Shown piece after piece: positions 11,393 through 22,005 of a stretch of 64,000 nucleotides of DNA; the first letter of the stretch is position 1; every line of letters begins with the position of its first letter. Made by a program: the position numbers and the translations under genes. The notes beneath the pieces are model-generated. The model was not told the DNA's origin. It made no database searches and was given only the letters and a program-made list of their open reading frames with translations. The stretch is from Blumeriella jaapii (Eukaryota > Ascomycota > Leotiomycetes > Helotiales > Drepanopezizaceae). The stretch lies in the NCBI GenBank assembly GCA_009599575.1, contig VWND01000064.1, positions 1,612,001 to 1,676,000 of the forward strand. Reading direction: 5' to 3'.

Positions 11393-13534
11393 AAATAGAG
11401 AAGCTCACCGGAAGTCAGGCTATTACCCGATTAGGATAGGCGTGGCTTTACCCCCCCCCCCCCGCTGGAGCAGTTGACATTACTGTATATAGCCGCTGGA
11501 CCATGTACATACTGTACTGCACAGTACAGTACTGTACATAATTATTGTAGGCAGGTGTGTAGGCAAGTATGCAGGCAGGTAGCTAAGTATCCAGCTCTCA
11601 CTACCCAACCCCAAACTCCCAATGACCAGAGTATTCGTAAACCAGCGACCACAGATTCCTCCTCCACGGCACCCGCCGTTTGCCCGCGTACGTGTACGTG
11701 GCGGTGGGTTGCACTTCCATGCCTCACCATCATCTCACGTCGTCCAGGCAGGGGTGGTGTGATGGCAGCACCGGTGGATGGGATGGGGGGGGGGGGGGGT
11801 TGACTTTGCGTCGGTGGAGGTCTGTCTGGGTCCCGGGCACCGGGCTCCGGGCGCGCAGTTCGGAGGAGTGCGGCGGCCCAGCGAGCCGAGACGGTGGGTT
11901 CGAGAGCCCGAGCTCCTGTCCCTCCCTCCCTCCCTATCTACTGTGTACCTACATACTGTGTACAGCACAGTACTGTACAATACGGTTTACGGGCTCGGTC
12001 GCAAAGAAGATCTCGCCAGTCGGCGTGTGTGACGAACAGATAAGCCTCGCCCGAGGGGTCTCCATCTCCGCCGGTGCCTCGCATCATCCCAACGAGAGGG
12101 ACATGGGAAAGGGGAGGGTGGTGAGGGCCACAAAAGCGAATGTTGCGCCGTGGAGGGCGCGCGCAGCTGCTGGACCGGCGGTGGGTGGGCCGGGGTCGGT
12201 TCTTGCGCTACGGCGAGTGCGTTGGGGGTCTTGAATCATGCGTCGGGAGCCTCTGCACGTTCGGTACGGCTTGTTTTTACGTGGGGGGGGGGATTGCAAA
12301 TGTGAGTGAGTGCTTCGTACGGATGGATGGATGGATGGATGGATGGATGGTCGTGGGGGGAAGATGTTGGGATCGCGTGGACTCTCACATTGAGGTGGTC
12401 GATCGATCGCTTGCGTCGTTGCTCGGTCGCTGAGCTCGTGGGCGAGAAGGAGAGAGAGAGGGAGGATCAGAGCGAGAGGGCAATGACAAACAAGAGGATG
12501 ACGATGACGATGTTGGGATGACAGTGGGGGATTCGATGTGGGTTGGGGTTGGGGTTGGCGAGATGGGAGGTGGGGTTTGCGTGAGGTTTCCAGAAGATGA
12601 ACAGATGAACGGGTGGGACAGATGCTACAGAAATGTACAGTAGCTAGGCACTGAACTATGGCACTTGGGCGAAAGAATGTTAATTCTACATCCGTGCGGT
12701 ACTTCATGACCAGGGGAATGAATGTATGTACCAGGGCATCCATCGTCAAGTACAGCAACAGAAAGCAGCATTGCCCAGTATCCAGCAAAGCAAAGCAAAG
12801 CAAGGATTTACGCACAGATGTCCAAGTCAAGTAAATACGGTAAGTGTGGTGCTGTCTTTCTGGGCTTGCATTTAACGTTCTGGATGTCACCGAAGTCTGT
12901 CGTGACTCGCTTAGCCCAAAACGAGATGAGCAGGCGATGGCCTCGTGCCATTCATTCCCAGCTTCATGGAGTACCTCGCAATGCGACTGTGTGATGTCAC
13001 GGAAGCCTGTCAGAGGCCGGGCGACGAGGGCCCTGGTGACGCTTGCAACGATCGACTCGCGGAAGTTCCCAGATCAGATGCTCTTTGAGTTTCTGTCCAA
13101 ATGCAAAACCGAGCAGAGAGCTTTCCGAAAGCGGCCTTCTTCCCTCCCTCCTTTCCTCTGGGGGCTGTACCTACGACGTATGCAGATAATCATCTCCCCG
13201 AATTGGACGAAGCTCTGCAGAGGGAATGGGCGCCGTCCGAAAGAAGGCAGAAACTTTGCGACTTCAAGTTCCTCAAGGATTATGTGGCAGAAGCCAAACG
13301 GTCTTACTTCGCACTGGATCAGCGATGGGGAGACTTGGGTTTTTTCAGCTATCCCCACCCTACCCTACTTGGTCATTTCGTTGTACTTCGCAGCTGTGTC
13401 CGCACCCTCGGAGACCCGAGGGAGAACCATTGAACCTTTTTGGGGCCGAGCAGAGGCGAGGATGGTCTGTTGTAGGCTGACGGTTCCAATCAATCAATCA
13501 ATCAGAAGCTAGGCACATTTTTTGGGTGCCTACT

Positions 13535-13870
13535 ATGTGTTTTTGTTGCACATCGCAGTTTAGGTCGACACTCACCCTTTGACACTTGTCGAGAAGGGAG
13601 AGAACTAACGTTTCAGGGCTGAAGAGACGTGGAAAAGTCTGCCTAAGGTTGCCGTTTGACTTCCGCACCGGGGTAGGCTTTTTCACTAACCAACCAAAAG
13701 AGGTAGTCACTCTTTTCTTTTTGTTGCACGTCGTAGTCTAGGTTGACACCTGACCCCGACCCTTTCACATTCCTCAAAGGAGGAAAGATGTTGACGCTTC
13801 GGAGCAGTGGGCATCTGCCTCAGGCTGATTTTCTGCCTGCCTTACGTTAGCGTTCGGCAGATACAGGTTG
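13535..13870. repeat. Diverged tandem duplication, period about 178 bp
   Basis: TTTTTGTTGCAC followed by an ATCGCAG/GTCGTAG segment and a GTCGACAC/GTTGACAC segment occurs at about 13540 and again at about 13718. Similarity fades toward the end of each copy. Aligned differences near the start are mostly transitions. Confidence 0.55.
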
Positions 13871-13924
13871 GAGACAACTCGGCCAGGTTTTCACGATAGT
13901 CAGAGGTAAGAGACTTCTATCGTG

Positions 13925-14209
13925 ATGATCTCACCAACGGCTTGTTTCGTGGCTGCTGCTATGGTACTGCTATTGTTGTTCTTTTTACCAGCCTGGTTGT
14001 CGATTTTACCTACCTCGTTTCGATTTCGGTATCAGTAAGTGAAGAAGAAGGTTAAGCTGATCCAAATCTCTTCCAGTGAGCAGATTCCTTCGATGCGGCT
14101 TTGGCGGTGTTGTTTTAAAGATCTCTTAGTAGCTAAACGAACCAGCTTTTTTATATTGCCTCTGCGTGCACTACGATTGCGATCTGTGATAAAATGTGAA
14201 CTACGTTAA
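13925..14209 (+). CDS. Possible small spliced ORF with hydrophobic N terminus
   Basis: Weak call. An ATG at 13925 opens a frame whose residues 10-26 are strongly hydrophobic (signal-like or membrane-like). It reaches a consensus donor GTAAGT at 14035-14040. Joining to the acceptor TTCCAG ending at 14076 (42-nt intron with GCTGATC as a possible branch site) continues the frame to TAA at 14207-14209, giving 80 residues rich in Arg and Leu in the second half. No family is recognised. The second exon lies in the first copy of a tandem duplication, and the second copy has an in-frame stop at the matching place. The intron is short for this genome and chance is a real possibility. Confidence 0.15.
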
Positions 14210-14413
14210 TCTAAAATAAAAAGATTCGAAGATTAAGCTGATCCAAATCTCCCCCAGTGAGCAAATTCCTTCGATGCGGCTCTAGCGGTATTGTTTTGAA
14301 AATCTCCCGGTAGCTAAACGAACCAGCTCTCTCATGTTGCCTCTGCGTGCACGACGACTGCAATCTGTGATGTGGTGTGGACTTCGTTAATTCCACAAGA
14401 AGGGACTCGAAGG
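14051..14413. repeat. Tandem duplication, period 181 bp, transition-biased divergence
   Basis: Copy 1 (about 14051-14231) and copy 2 (14232-14413) align end to end without large gaps. Nearly all differences are C/T or G/A, with only a few transversions. Confidence 0.85.
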
Positions 14414-15046
14414 TCTCGGAATGATTCCAGGTAACATTTCATGACGAATGGTAAGCACCGCTGCTCAAGAGCCGATGAAGGCCACCGAGCACAGCTGACT
14501 TGGGTGATGCGATCCCGAGTGCGGCGCGATTGGACCCAATGCTTCTTCTTCACCCGATGTAAGAAGTCCGACCCTGTCAACGGCCGTCGGCTCCAAGACA
14601 GGGGATGGGTGTGAGATGCTGCTGGAGAGTACGTCAGTTCAACAGTGCCATGGGAGTCTCCACCAACGAACGGGTCGGTTATCCAGATCGATACCGGAAA
14701 ACCCACCGAGTCTTTGCCTGTGAGGGGAGGATAGGTGAGAGAACACTGCTCGCAAGCGCGTACTCGACGATGTCCAGGTCTCACAGGTCAGGAGAGGCCG
14801 TCGGACAGAAGGCTTGAGAGCCGTAGCCGATACCCAGCTGGGCACCGATTGCCCCCGCTTCTACATCCAGGAACCATCGCCGTCAGTGTTTCCGTCGCTT
14901 GGCCGGCAGGTTTCTTCAACTCCAGGCGGCAGATGAAAGGCTTCGTCGTCTTCTCGGGATCTCAAGGATACTTCGAGGCCTCCGTCCCAGCTCAGCTGTA
15001 CGTAGCCTCCTGATGGCAGCCAATTTCCAAATCTCGCCGTCCTTGA

Positions 15047-15049
<3 letters not shown>

Positions 15050-15100
<51 letters not shown>
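15050..15100. repeat. CT dinucleotide microsatellite
   Basis: A CT run of about 24 units, followed by a CCCC-rich pyrimidine stretch. Confidence 0.9.
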
Positions 15101-15103
<3 letters not shown>

Positions 15104-17042
15104 CACCCCCTTTCTCTTTCTTTCAGCTTCCCCCCTCAGGGAAATGGCCGGCCGTAGGTAGGAAAGCACTCGCTACACTACCATTCGAATTCGAATTCGA
15201 AGCAGGAGCGGGGGCAGGCTCTCCCACTACTCCTTCTAGGCAGCGAAACAGGACAGGCGTGATGACGAGGTAAGTCGAAGGTCAGGCGTGACGTAGACGA
15301 TGATGTGCGGGCGAGGTTAGGCAAGAAGGGTACGGGTCGCGCGCTCTTCATCATGGCCGCCTCCTCCCCGGCCATCTTGGGGTCGACACGCAGCTCCCGG
15401 CGAGTTCGCAGTCCGGCAAGTTGGGTGCCGCGCGCGGGAGACGCCCTAGGAGGGATCTCGTCGTCGCGGCCTGCGTCCGTCCTCGGGCCCTTCTGCGCCG
15501 CTGCCCTCGCCGCTGATGCTGGCCAGCTCGGGCAGCGGATGAAGCGTAGAGCCACGAGGCGGACAGGGCCACGGCTCGGGTTCAGAAAAGTGGGCATTCC
15601 GGCAAAGACGACGATGGTGAGGATGTAACTAGGAAGGTCCCGCCAGTCTTCTCCAGCGACTCGTAGCCAGGCAGACACACGCAATCCGGCGCATCGACAC
15701 AGGATGAACGAAGTATTGCCCCCCTTCGTTCGGAGCCTCTCCTTCGATGCCGGAGCGGTTGGGATCCCATCAGTAAGTAACAAGGCATCGATCCGTGATG
15801 GAAGGACCGAGAGAGCGAGAAGTGAAACTGCGGACTGTGCTCGTGATCCGGGGACATCAAAAAGCGGCTATTGCTTGCTCACGATCAGCCGAATGAATGA
15901 ATGCTCTAGCACCTCTGGCCTTAGGGCCCTTTTCTTCCGATACGAGGAAGTGTCAACGTACAATACAAGACGTAATGCATCCCATCTATCTCTGGGGAGA
16001 GAATAACATCCCGCATCGCGTAAAATCAGAGCCACAAAAGGAAAGGAGACTAACCTTTCACATTTCAATCTCCAGCTTGATCGTTTGAAGCCTCACCCGT
16101 AAGCTAGCAGCACGCACATCAAGAACGACGTCTCCAGACATGGGGTACCTGTGACCTACACCTTCCCAACCAGATCCGGATTCCCACAAGACGTTGACTC
16201 GCGAAATCAGAAGAACAAAGAGTGGTATAGCGATCAGAGATTGTAGCAAGACCTCAATGCGTGTATTCACGACAGCGAGCTAGCCAGGTAAAGCCTGTTT
16301 TGCCTGTCTCGTCTCGTGTTCCATCTCTTCTCATATCGATAAATCACATACACACACGTTCACACACACAGAAACGTCCACGCATCTAATCCCCATCATT
16401 CGCCCATACATAAGACCATAATGTAGACCACGCCCACCCACCCCTTCCATTCGTACCTAACCCCCTCACCGCCCGCCCACCGTATTTTGCTATCCTTCAA
16501 TCATGACGAAAACACCCCAAGACTCCTTTCGCGTACTGACCAAGAAGCACACCGTGACCCAGGTATTAGATACGAATCCTTGTGCCGCAGCCACGCAACG
16601 CAAAAACCCCAGATATTGAACGACAAGATGAAGAAGTAAAAGCCGGCTCGCATAGTCTTTCCCGAAAGCCAAATTCAGAGGACAAGCCTCTAAGAGATTC
16701 GTCGTGTATTGCGGTACTTGTAAAACCAAGCATTTCGGTCCATCACTTGCCCATCGTAGCAGTGCATAACTCGTGTATATGGCCCATACGAGCTTAGCAT
16801 TGCGGCAGCGAGAGAGCTATAGCCCGAGTCCGTTGAACGTCGACATGTCGGGAAAGCGAAATCCGAAATCCAAAAAAAAGCACTGTGTAAGACATGTAAA
16901 GAAGGTATGCAGAGCAGAGAAGAAAACCGGTTACTAGAACCTCACTTTTGGAAAATTTGGCCGATACCACTAGACGATGCGCCTGCTGTGAAAACATTAT
17001 GATTGGCGATAATTGGGTATATGAAGCGCTCGAAAGAGGATA

Positions 17043-20000
17043 TCACAGTTGGTGAATGACTACTTCGGGACAGGCCTTTGCATCAAGCTTGACCGATGAA
17101 TTAGGCTTGGCACAAGCCACGACCTCGGTAGAATCATCAACCGTACTAACATTGGTGCTTGGAGGGCTGCAGCTCTGAGGGCTGTTCTGTCCGTTCGTGA
17201 GTAGAGGAGTGGCGGCTGCAGAGTTGGTTTCGACAGGCGCAGTTTTCAGTGTGGGAGAAATCGAAGTAGGAAGGTAGGATTGGTTGAGAGGAGCGTAAAT
17301 GGCCTTCTCGATTGCGGTGATTTGCTTCCCATAATTGTACTTCTTGAGTTGGGGGAGGTGAGGCTTCAAGCCTTCGATGAAAGCATCACGCTCGGCACCT
17401 TTGAGCTGTAGAATTATGCATTCTGTGGTTTGTCAGCACCAGACGAACAACGAGGGAAGATGCGGGCATACGAATCACGTAATTGGCATACAAGTCCTTC
17501 ATCATGAGCAGCAAAGGAGTCGTGCCATCACTGTGCACACGGGTAACAGTTTCCTTGATGGCCTGCCTCTGCTCGGGTGTGCCGTAAATGATGCACTTCT
17601 CCACAACGTTCGAGGCATGCTTGTGCTTTGAAAGGGTGAGCAGGTGTGATGTGACGATCTTGATAACCTTGGCCTGATCTTCGGGTCTGCCGTGGATGAT
17701 GACGTGCTGAACGACATAGTTTCCGAATGGATCCGTGATGAGCTGGCCTGCACATTGATGGAACTCTTCCAGAATTGAAACCTGGTCATGTGGTTTGCAG
17801 AACTCCAGGATTCGTTGAATGACTCGGCAGCCGTAGGCGTGAGTAGCAAGAGTGTGCACTTGGCCCCTGAAGGCGTCGATGACGAATCGAATGTGCTCGG
17901 TCGGGACGCGCTCGATGGCCTTTTGAACAACATGATTACCATTCTGATCTTTGACACATTTGAGAACATCAGCACGCAGCTCCTGGGCAAGCTCCGCCTG
18001 CTGGTCAGCAAGGACATGTTCGAGAGCCTGTGCCGCGTTAGTCAAATGATCCCCTGAGCGCAACACATGGCCAAAAACCTTCTGAACGACTCGGCAGCCG
18101 TACATCTGAACGGACAATTCCATGACGTGATTCTTCATTTGCTCAGCAAGAACCCGCTTCTGAACCTGGTTGCCATGTTCAAACATCTTCTGAATGACGT
18201 AGTTTCCAAAGACATCTGTCATCAGTGGGAGAGCGTTTGGTTTGATCTCGCGGAAAAGTTGCTCCTTCTCATCACTGTTGGCGTTTTCGAGCTTCTGTTG
18301 GATGTACCGTGAGCCATACTGATCTCCACTGAATTCCACGACATGGCCGTAAATTTCCTACGTCTAGTGAGCAGTTTGATCGTTTATCCGCTATCGTCCA
18401 AACCTACCCTTAGATCGTACTTCTTGTTCGTCTTGGCAGACCGGAATTCTTCTAGCAATACGCTTCTCACGCCCGCGCCAAGATCCTGATCTTTTGCTGG
18501 ACGGGTTGGAATTGGCGGCGCTGGACTATAGGCTTGAAGTTGAATTGGATAGCCATATGGCGGATTCGCAGGTCTGTAACTCAGCGGCATGCTGTCGTAG
18601 GCATTTACGGGAAAGTGAGCATATTGGGCGTAGATGTAATGGGCATACGCTTGTGCCTGTGCCTGCTGGATATGAATATCCTGGAGCCTCCTGTTCAGAT
18701 CGGCAGGGGCTTGTGGAATCCGAGCAACCTTTGAATTCGGCCTGTAGACCTGATCTTGTCCTGAGGACGGAGTTGCAGCTGCAGGGTAGTATTTGGGACT
18801 GTTCAGGCCTCGACGGTAGTCACTTCCGGCTGGCGAGACAGGCACCTTCTCTGAGAAGCGAGCCGTGTTGTTCAGGTACGCAGCCTGTTCAGCGAATGGC
18901 TGCGTCGAGTATTGATCGTAGCTAATTGACGCCTTGGATCCGTGTCCGTCACTCCATGGAGCTGAGCCCTTGTTGAAAGTCTGGGGTTGGGGGAAACTGG
19001 AGTTGTTGGGAGAATGGTCATTGCTGTTGTGGGCCAGGGGCGAGTTGCCTTCAGGGTCGCGACCAAGTCCAAAGGGAGCGAAGCTCTCGTTCAGATCGTT
19101 TTCTTTTGGAGCGATCTCATACCTCATGCCATTGGATTGTGAGCTATAGGATCCCACAGGTCCAGAGATCGAGGGGCGCTGCGAATGAATGGAGCTGTGT
19201 GGTGTGTGATGGCCGATGGAAGAGAATGGCTGGTTGCCACTAGCGTATGAGCCGTTTCCGCCGTTGCGACCGGATTCAACGGCCCTCGGCGGTGGCATGC
19301 TGGTATCCCGAGACACGCTACCAACCGCAAGGTATCTGACGGGGATGTCGGCATCGTAGGCATCATTGGCGTATTGGTTCGAGTTCTCTTTGTCATCGTT
19401 GTAGAAAAAGGAAGGTTGGGGCTTCTGCACAAATTTGAAGCTTCCTGATGAAGGATTCAGACTGCTCTTCTGTTGGGACCTGAAACTCGCCCCTTGGCCA
19501 ATGGGTGGTCGCGATTGTTGGTAAGAGCTCTGGATCTCATGCAGGGTCTGAGTGGGAACGTTGGGAATGCTGTTCCGGGTGTGGGAAGGAGAGGTGCTTC
19601 CACTATGGGACTGAGCTGTTGGCGAAGTGGTGTCAGGGGGGTTCCAAGGTCCATTCGTGCGCGGGCCCCATGGCTCGGCTTCAGATTGTTCAGCAAGGGC
19701 TTTCGAGCCGCTGAGGCCATCTGCAAAGTCGTTGTCGCCGGCTGTTTTGTCATCAGTGACTGCTAACGCCTCCTCGCCCGCCGTCGACCTACCCGTGGAT
19801 CTGGACGTCTCTTTCTTGATGTTCGCATATCCACTCCCGATGGGATTACTGTTCCAGATGCCACCCGATGGCTGCCAGGTTGCCCCATTTCCAAAGGTTT
19901 GTCCGAGAGCAGAAGATGGAGAGGAGTCGGTGCTTTGTTTGCCAGGAGCCACGCCGAATTCTGGAAAGCGGATTGAGCGTGACTGTTTCGCCGCGTCAGC

Positions 20001-20090
20001 AAGTGGCCGCTGGCAAAGACGGGAGGGAAGTTTGAGACTCACAGCCGTCGCCATGGTGCCTGAAGGTCGGTTCGTAGCTGCCGAAGACAT
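17043..20090 (-). CDS. Pumilio-family (Puf) RNA-binding protein
   Basis: Exons on the minus strand: 20090-20043, 19982-18408, 18357-17472, 17422-17043 (2889 nt, 962 residues). The C-terminal part from residue 542 is a complete eight-repeat PUM domain. The RNA-contact helices read in order SRYIQ, NYVIQ, CRVVQ, NHVVQ, CRVIQ, NYVVQ, SNVVE, NYVIQ, which matches the classic Pumilio/Puf3 recognition code for UGUANAUA-type sites in mRNA 3' UTRs. The first 540 residues are disordered, rich in Ser, Asn, Gln and Pro, with a [15 protein letters not shown] stretch near 500. Family role: mRNA decay, localisation or translational control in the cytoplasm. Start: ATG at 20090 gives MSSAATNR. Introns are 60, 50 and 49 nt; the first is a multiple of three without a stop, so it is easily mistaken for coding. 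A GTG or CTG upstream extension is not needed. Confidence 0.93.
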
Positions 20091-21771
20091 AAGAGCCGCG
20101 GCGTGGGATGTTTCGGTATGTATGCGAAGGGCCCGGCAGAGGAGGGGATTCAAATTATGTTCGACGAGGGCGCGGATGAAGCCAAATCCACACCTCTACT
20201 ACTATTTTGACAGGATGTAGATCTAAAAGAACTGGGTCGAGTCGCAGAGATCAGCACACGTCTCGCAAGGCTGGACTCCCCGGCTACCTGGGCTGGGAGA
20301 ATGGGGAAGCTGAGGGCGAAGGTTTCTTGCTCACCAGTTGACGAGATATGTAACGGAGGAGAATCGACTAGGCGGGAAGGCTCATTTACAAGGAGGTCGA
20401 GGAAAGGATTGACTCAAGATGTATCGAGCATCGAGGAAGGGAGGGCCAGGTAGAAGAAGAAGAAGAAGAAGAGGGAGGAGAAGGAGGAAGAAAAAGAGGA
20501 GGAGGAGGAGACGAAGGGTTGGAGGTAGGGCAAGGAGCCGAAAAAGGTCGCACACGACACCCCTTCGTTTGTCATATGCAACGATGGGCGTAGGCGCGAA
20601 TTGCTGATGTGTAGGCAGCCGGCACGCCAGACGCCCAAGTTTTCCAAAGGAATTTGCCTTTTGTGCGCGATGTCTCGCCGATCCAAGGTCGCTCTTTGAT
20701 TTTTCCTCTCCCTCTCGAGCGTGGTCGGAAGAATGCGCCTCGCGATGCAAGGGCGAGGCCGCCAGGAACGGGAATGGCGATTGAAATTTGGGCGGCAGAC
20801 GTGGAGATGGCGCCCGAAGTGACGGTTGCACCGTTCTGGCGCGAGGGACAGCCGATCCTTAAGTGCTGCGATGGGGGTGGTGGTGGAGGTGGTGGTTGAC
20901 AGGCAGGTTGTGAATGTGATGGTGGGTGGACTTTGGGGGTGCCGTGAGGATGTGAGCGCGGTGCGGCTGTGGCTGCGGCTGCGGGCGCTGGTGCTGGTGC
21001 TGGCGCTGGTGCTGCGGCTGCGGCTGCTGCAGTTGCTGCGTACTGTGTGTGTACTGTGTGTGTACCGTGTACAGTACAGCACTGCACTGCACATATGTAC
21101 TGCACAGCAGAGTAGAAAACACGTTCGCTCGCGCTGGCTTGGTATCGCACAGTACAACATGTACAGTCCGGGACTGTACCGCACAGCACTGTAGGAACTG
21201 TACTGTACTGTAATCGATCGGCCGTGTCTTGCGCTGCGGTGGTTGTTGTCTTTGGCCGGCCTCGTCTCATGCAGGCAGACCCTGGGGGGAGAGCACAGTT
21301 GTTTCTAGGGGCACGCTTGGACAGCCTGACAGGGCACGGAGGCCGTCAAGGGGGCGCTGGTGCGGTTGGCAGGCAAGGAGGGCCTGGTCGCCTGGTCCAG
21401 TACTGACTGGACTGGGCTGGACTGGGCTGGACTGGACTCTACGATGGCCTCCAGTGCGCCCGAGGGCATCGAGGAGGAGCACCGAGGCACCGGACGTGAA
21501 GAGATAGAGTTTTGCCATGCCATCTTCGTGTGAGCCGCAAACCCTCCTCCTCCACTCCGACGGCTTAGCCCGTGGTGTGAAGCCACGACGTCGGCAACGG
21601 GGTCAAACTAAGGAATGACAGTCGATACTGTGTGCAGTGCAGTACAGTACTGTACTGTACATATGTGCTGTCCTCTACTGTATAGTACTGTACATGCTGA
21701 GGCCGGAAAACAGACCAGCACCAGCCGTCGATTGACCAGGCCGGGAACTAGTTCTAGGTCGAGACGGTGGT

Positions 21772-22005
21772 ACTGTAGTAACAGGATGTTGTAGTAACAG
21801 GATGCTGTAGTAACAGGATGTTGTAGTAACAGGATGCTGTAGTATCAGAATACTGTAGTATCAGAATGCTGTAGTATCAGAATACTATAGTAACAGAATT
21901 ATGTACTAACAGAACACGGTACTAACAGAATAATGTACTAACAGAATACGGTACTAACAGAATACGGTACTCACAGAACACGGTACTCACACATACGGTC
22001 GCAAC
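21772..22005. repeat. 15-bp minisatellite with drifting unit
   Basis: About 15-16 units of 15 bp. The left part uses GTAGTAACAGGATG-type units, the middle GTAGTATCAGAATAC, and the right GTACTAACAGAATAC and then GTACTCACAGAACAC. The core GTA-(G/C)TA-CAGA/CAGG is kept while flanking bases change stepwise along the array. Confidence 0.9.

Larger units (their letters stand above)
8816..17042. other. Long intergenic region between convergent genes
   Basis: No recognised gene in 8.2 kb. It holds the TTCTGC-type array (9186-9835), CCTT/CTTT repeats (10079-10155), GGAT/GTAT repeats (10198-10265), ACAGT pentamers (10494-10572), GGAA repeats (10638-10668), GTAT repeats (11335-11392), a C run (11450-11463), a G run (11785-11800), GGAT (12322-12350), two diverged tandem duplications (13535-13870 and 14051-14413) and a CT run (15050-15100). 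From about 12700 to 17000 simple repeats thin out and the sequence looks like ordinary unique DNA, but no open frame there resembles a family. The last 700 bases are probably the 3' UTR of the Puf gene. Confidence 0.65.

Noticed and set aside
12844..13512. 222-codon open frame and overlapping 110-codon frame on the plus strand
   Set aside because: Neither resembles a family and the frames compete over the same sequence; coding character is not convincing.
15178..15783. 201-codon open frame on the minus strand
   Set aside because: Arg/Ala-rich without domain pattern, and the opposite strand is also open; no splice-supported extension seen.
21772..22005. CRISPR-like array of short direct repeats
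   Set aside because: Units are contiguous 15-mers without unique spacers, in a eukaryotic nuclear context; it is a minisatellite.
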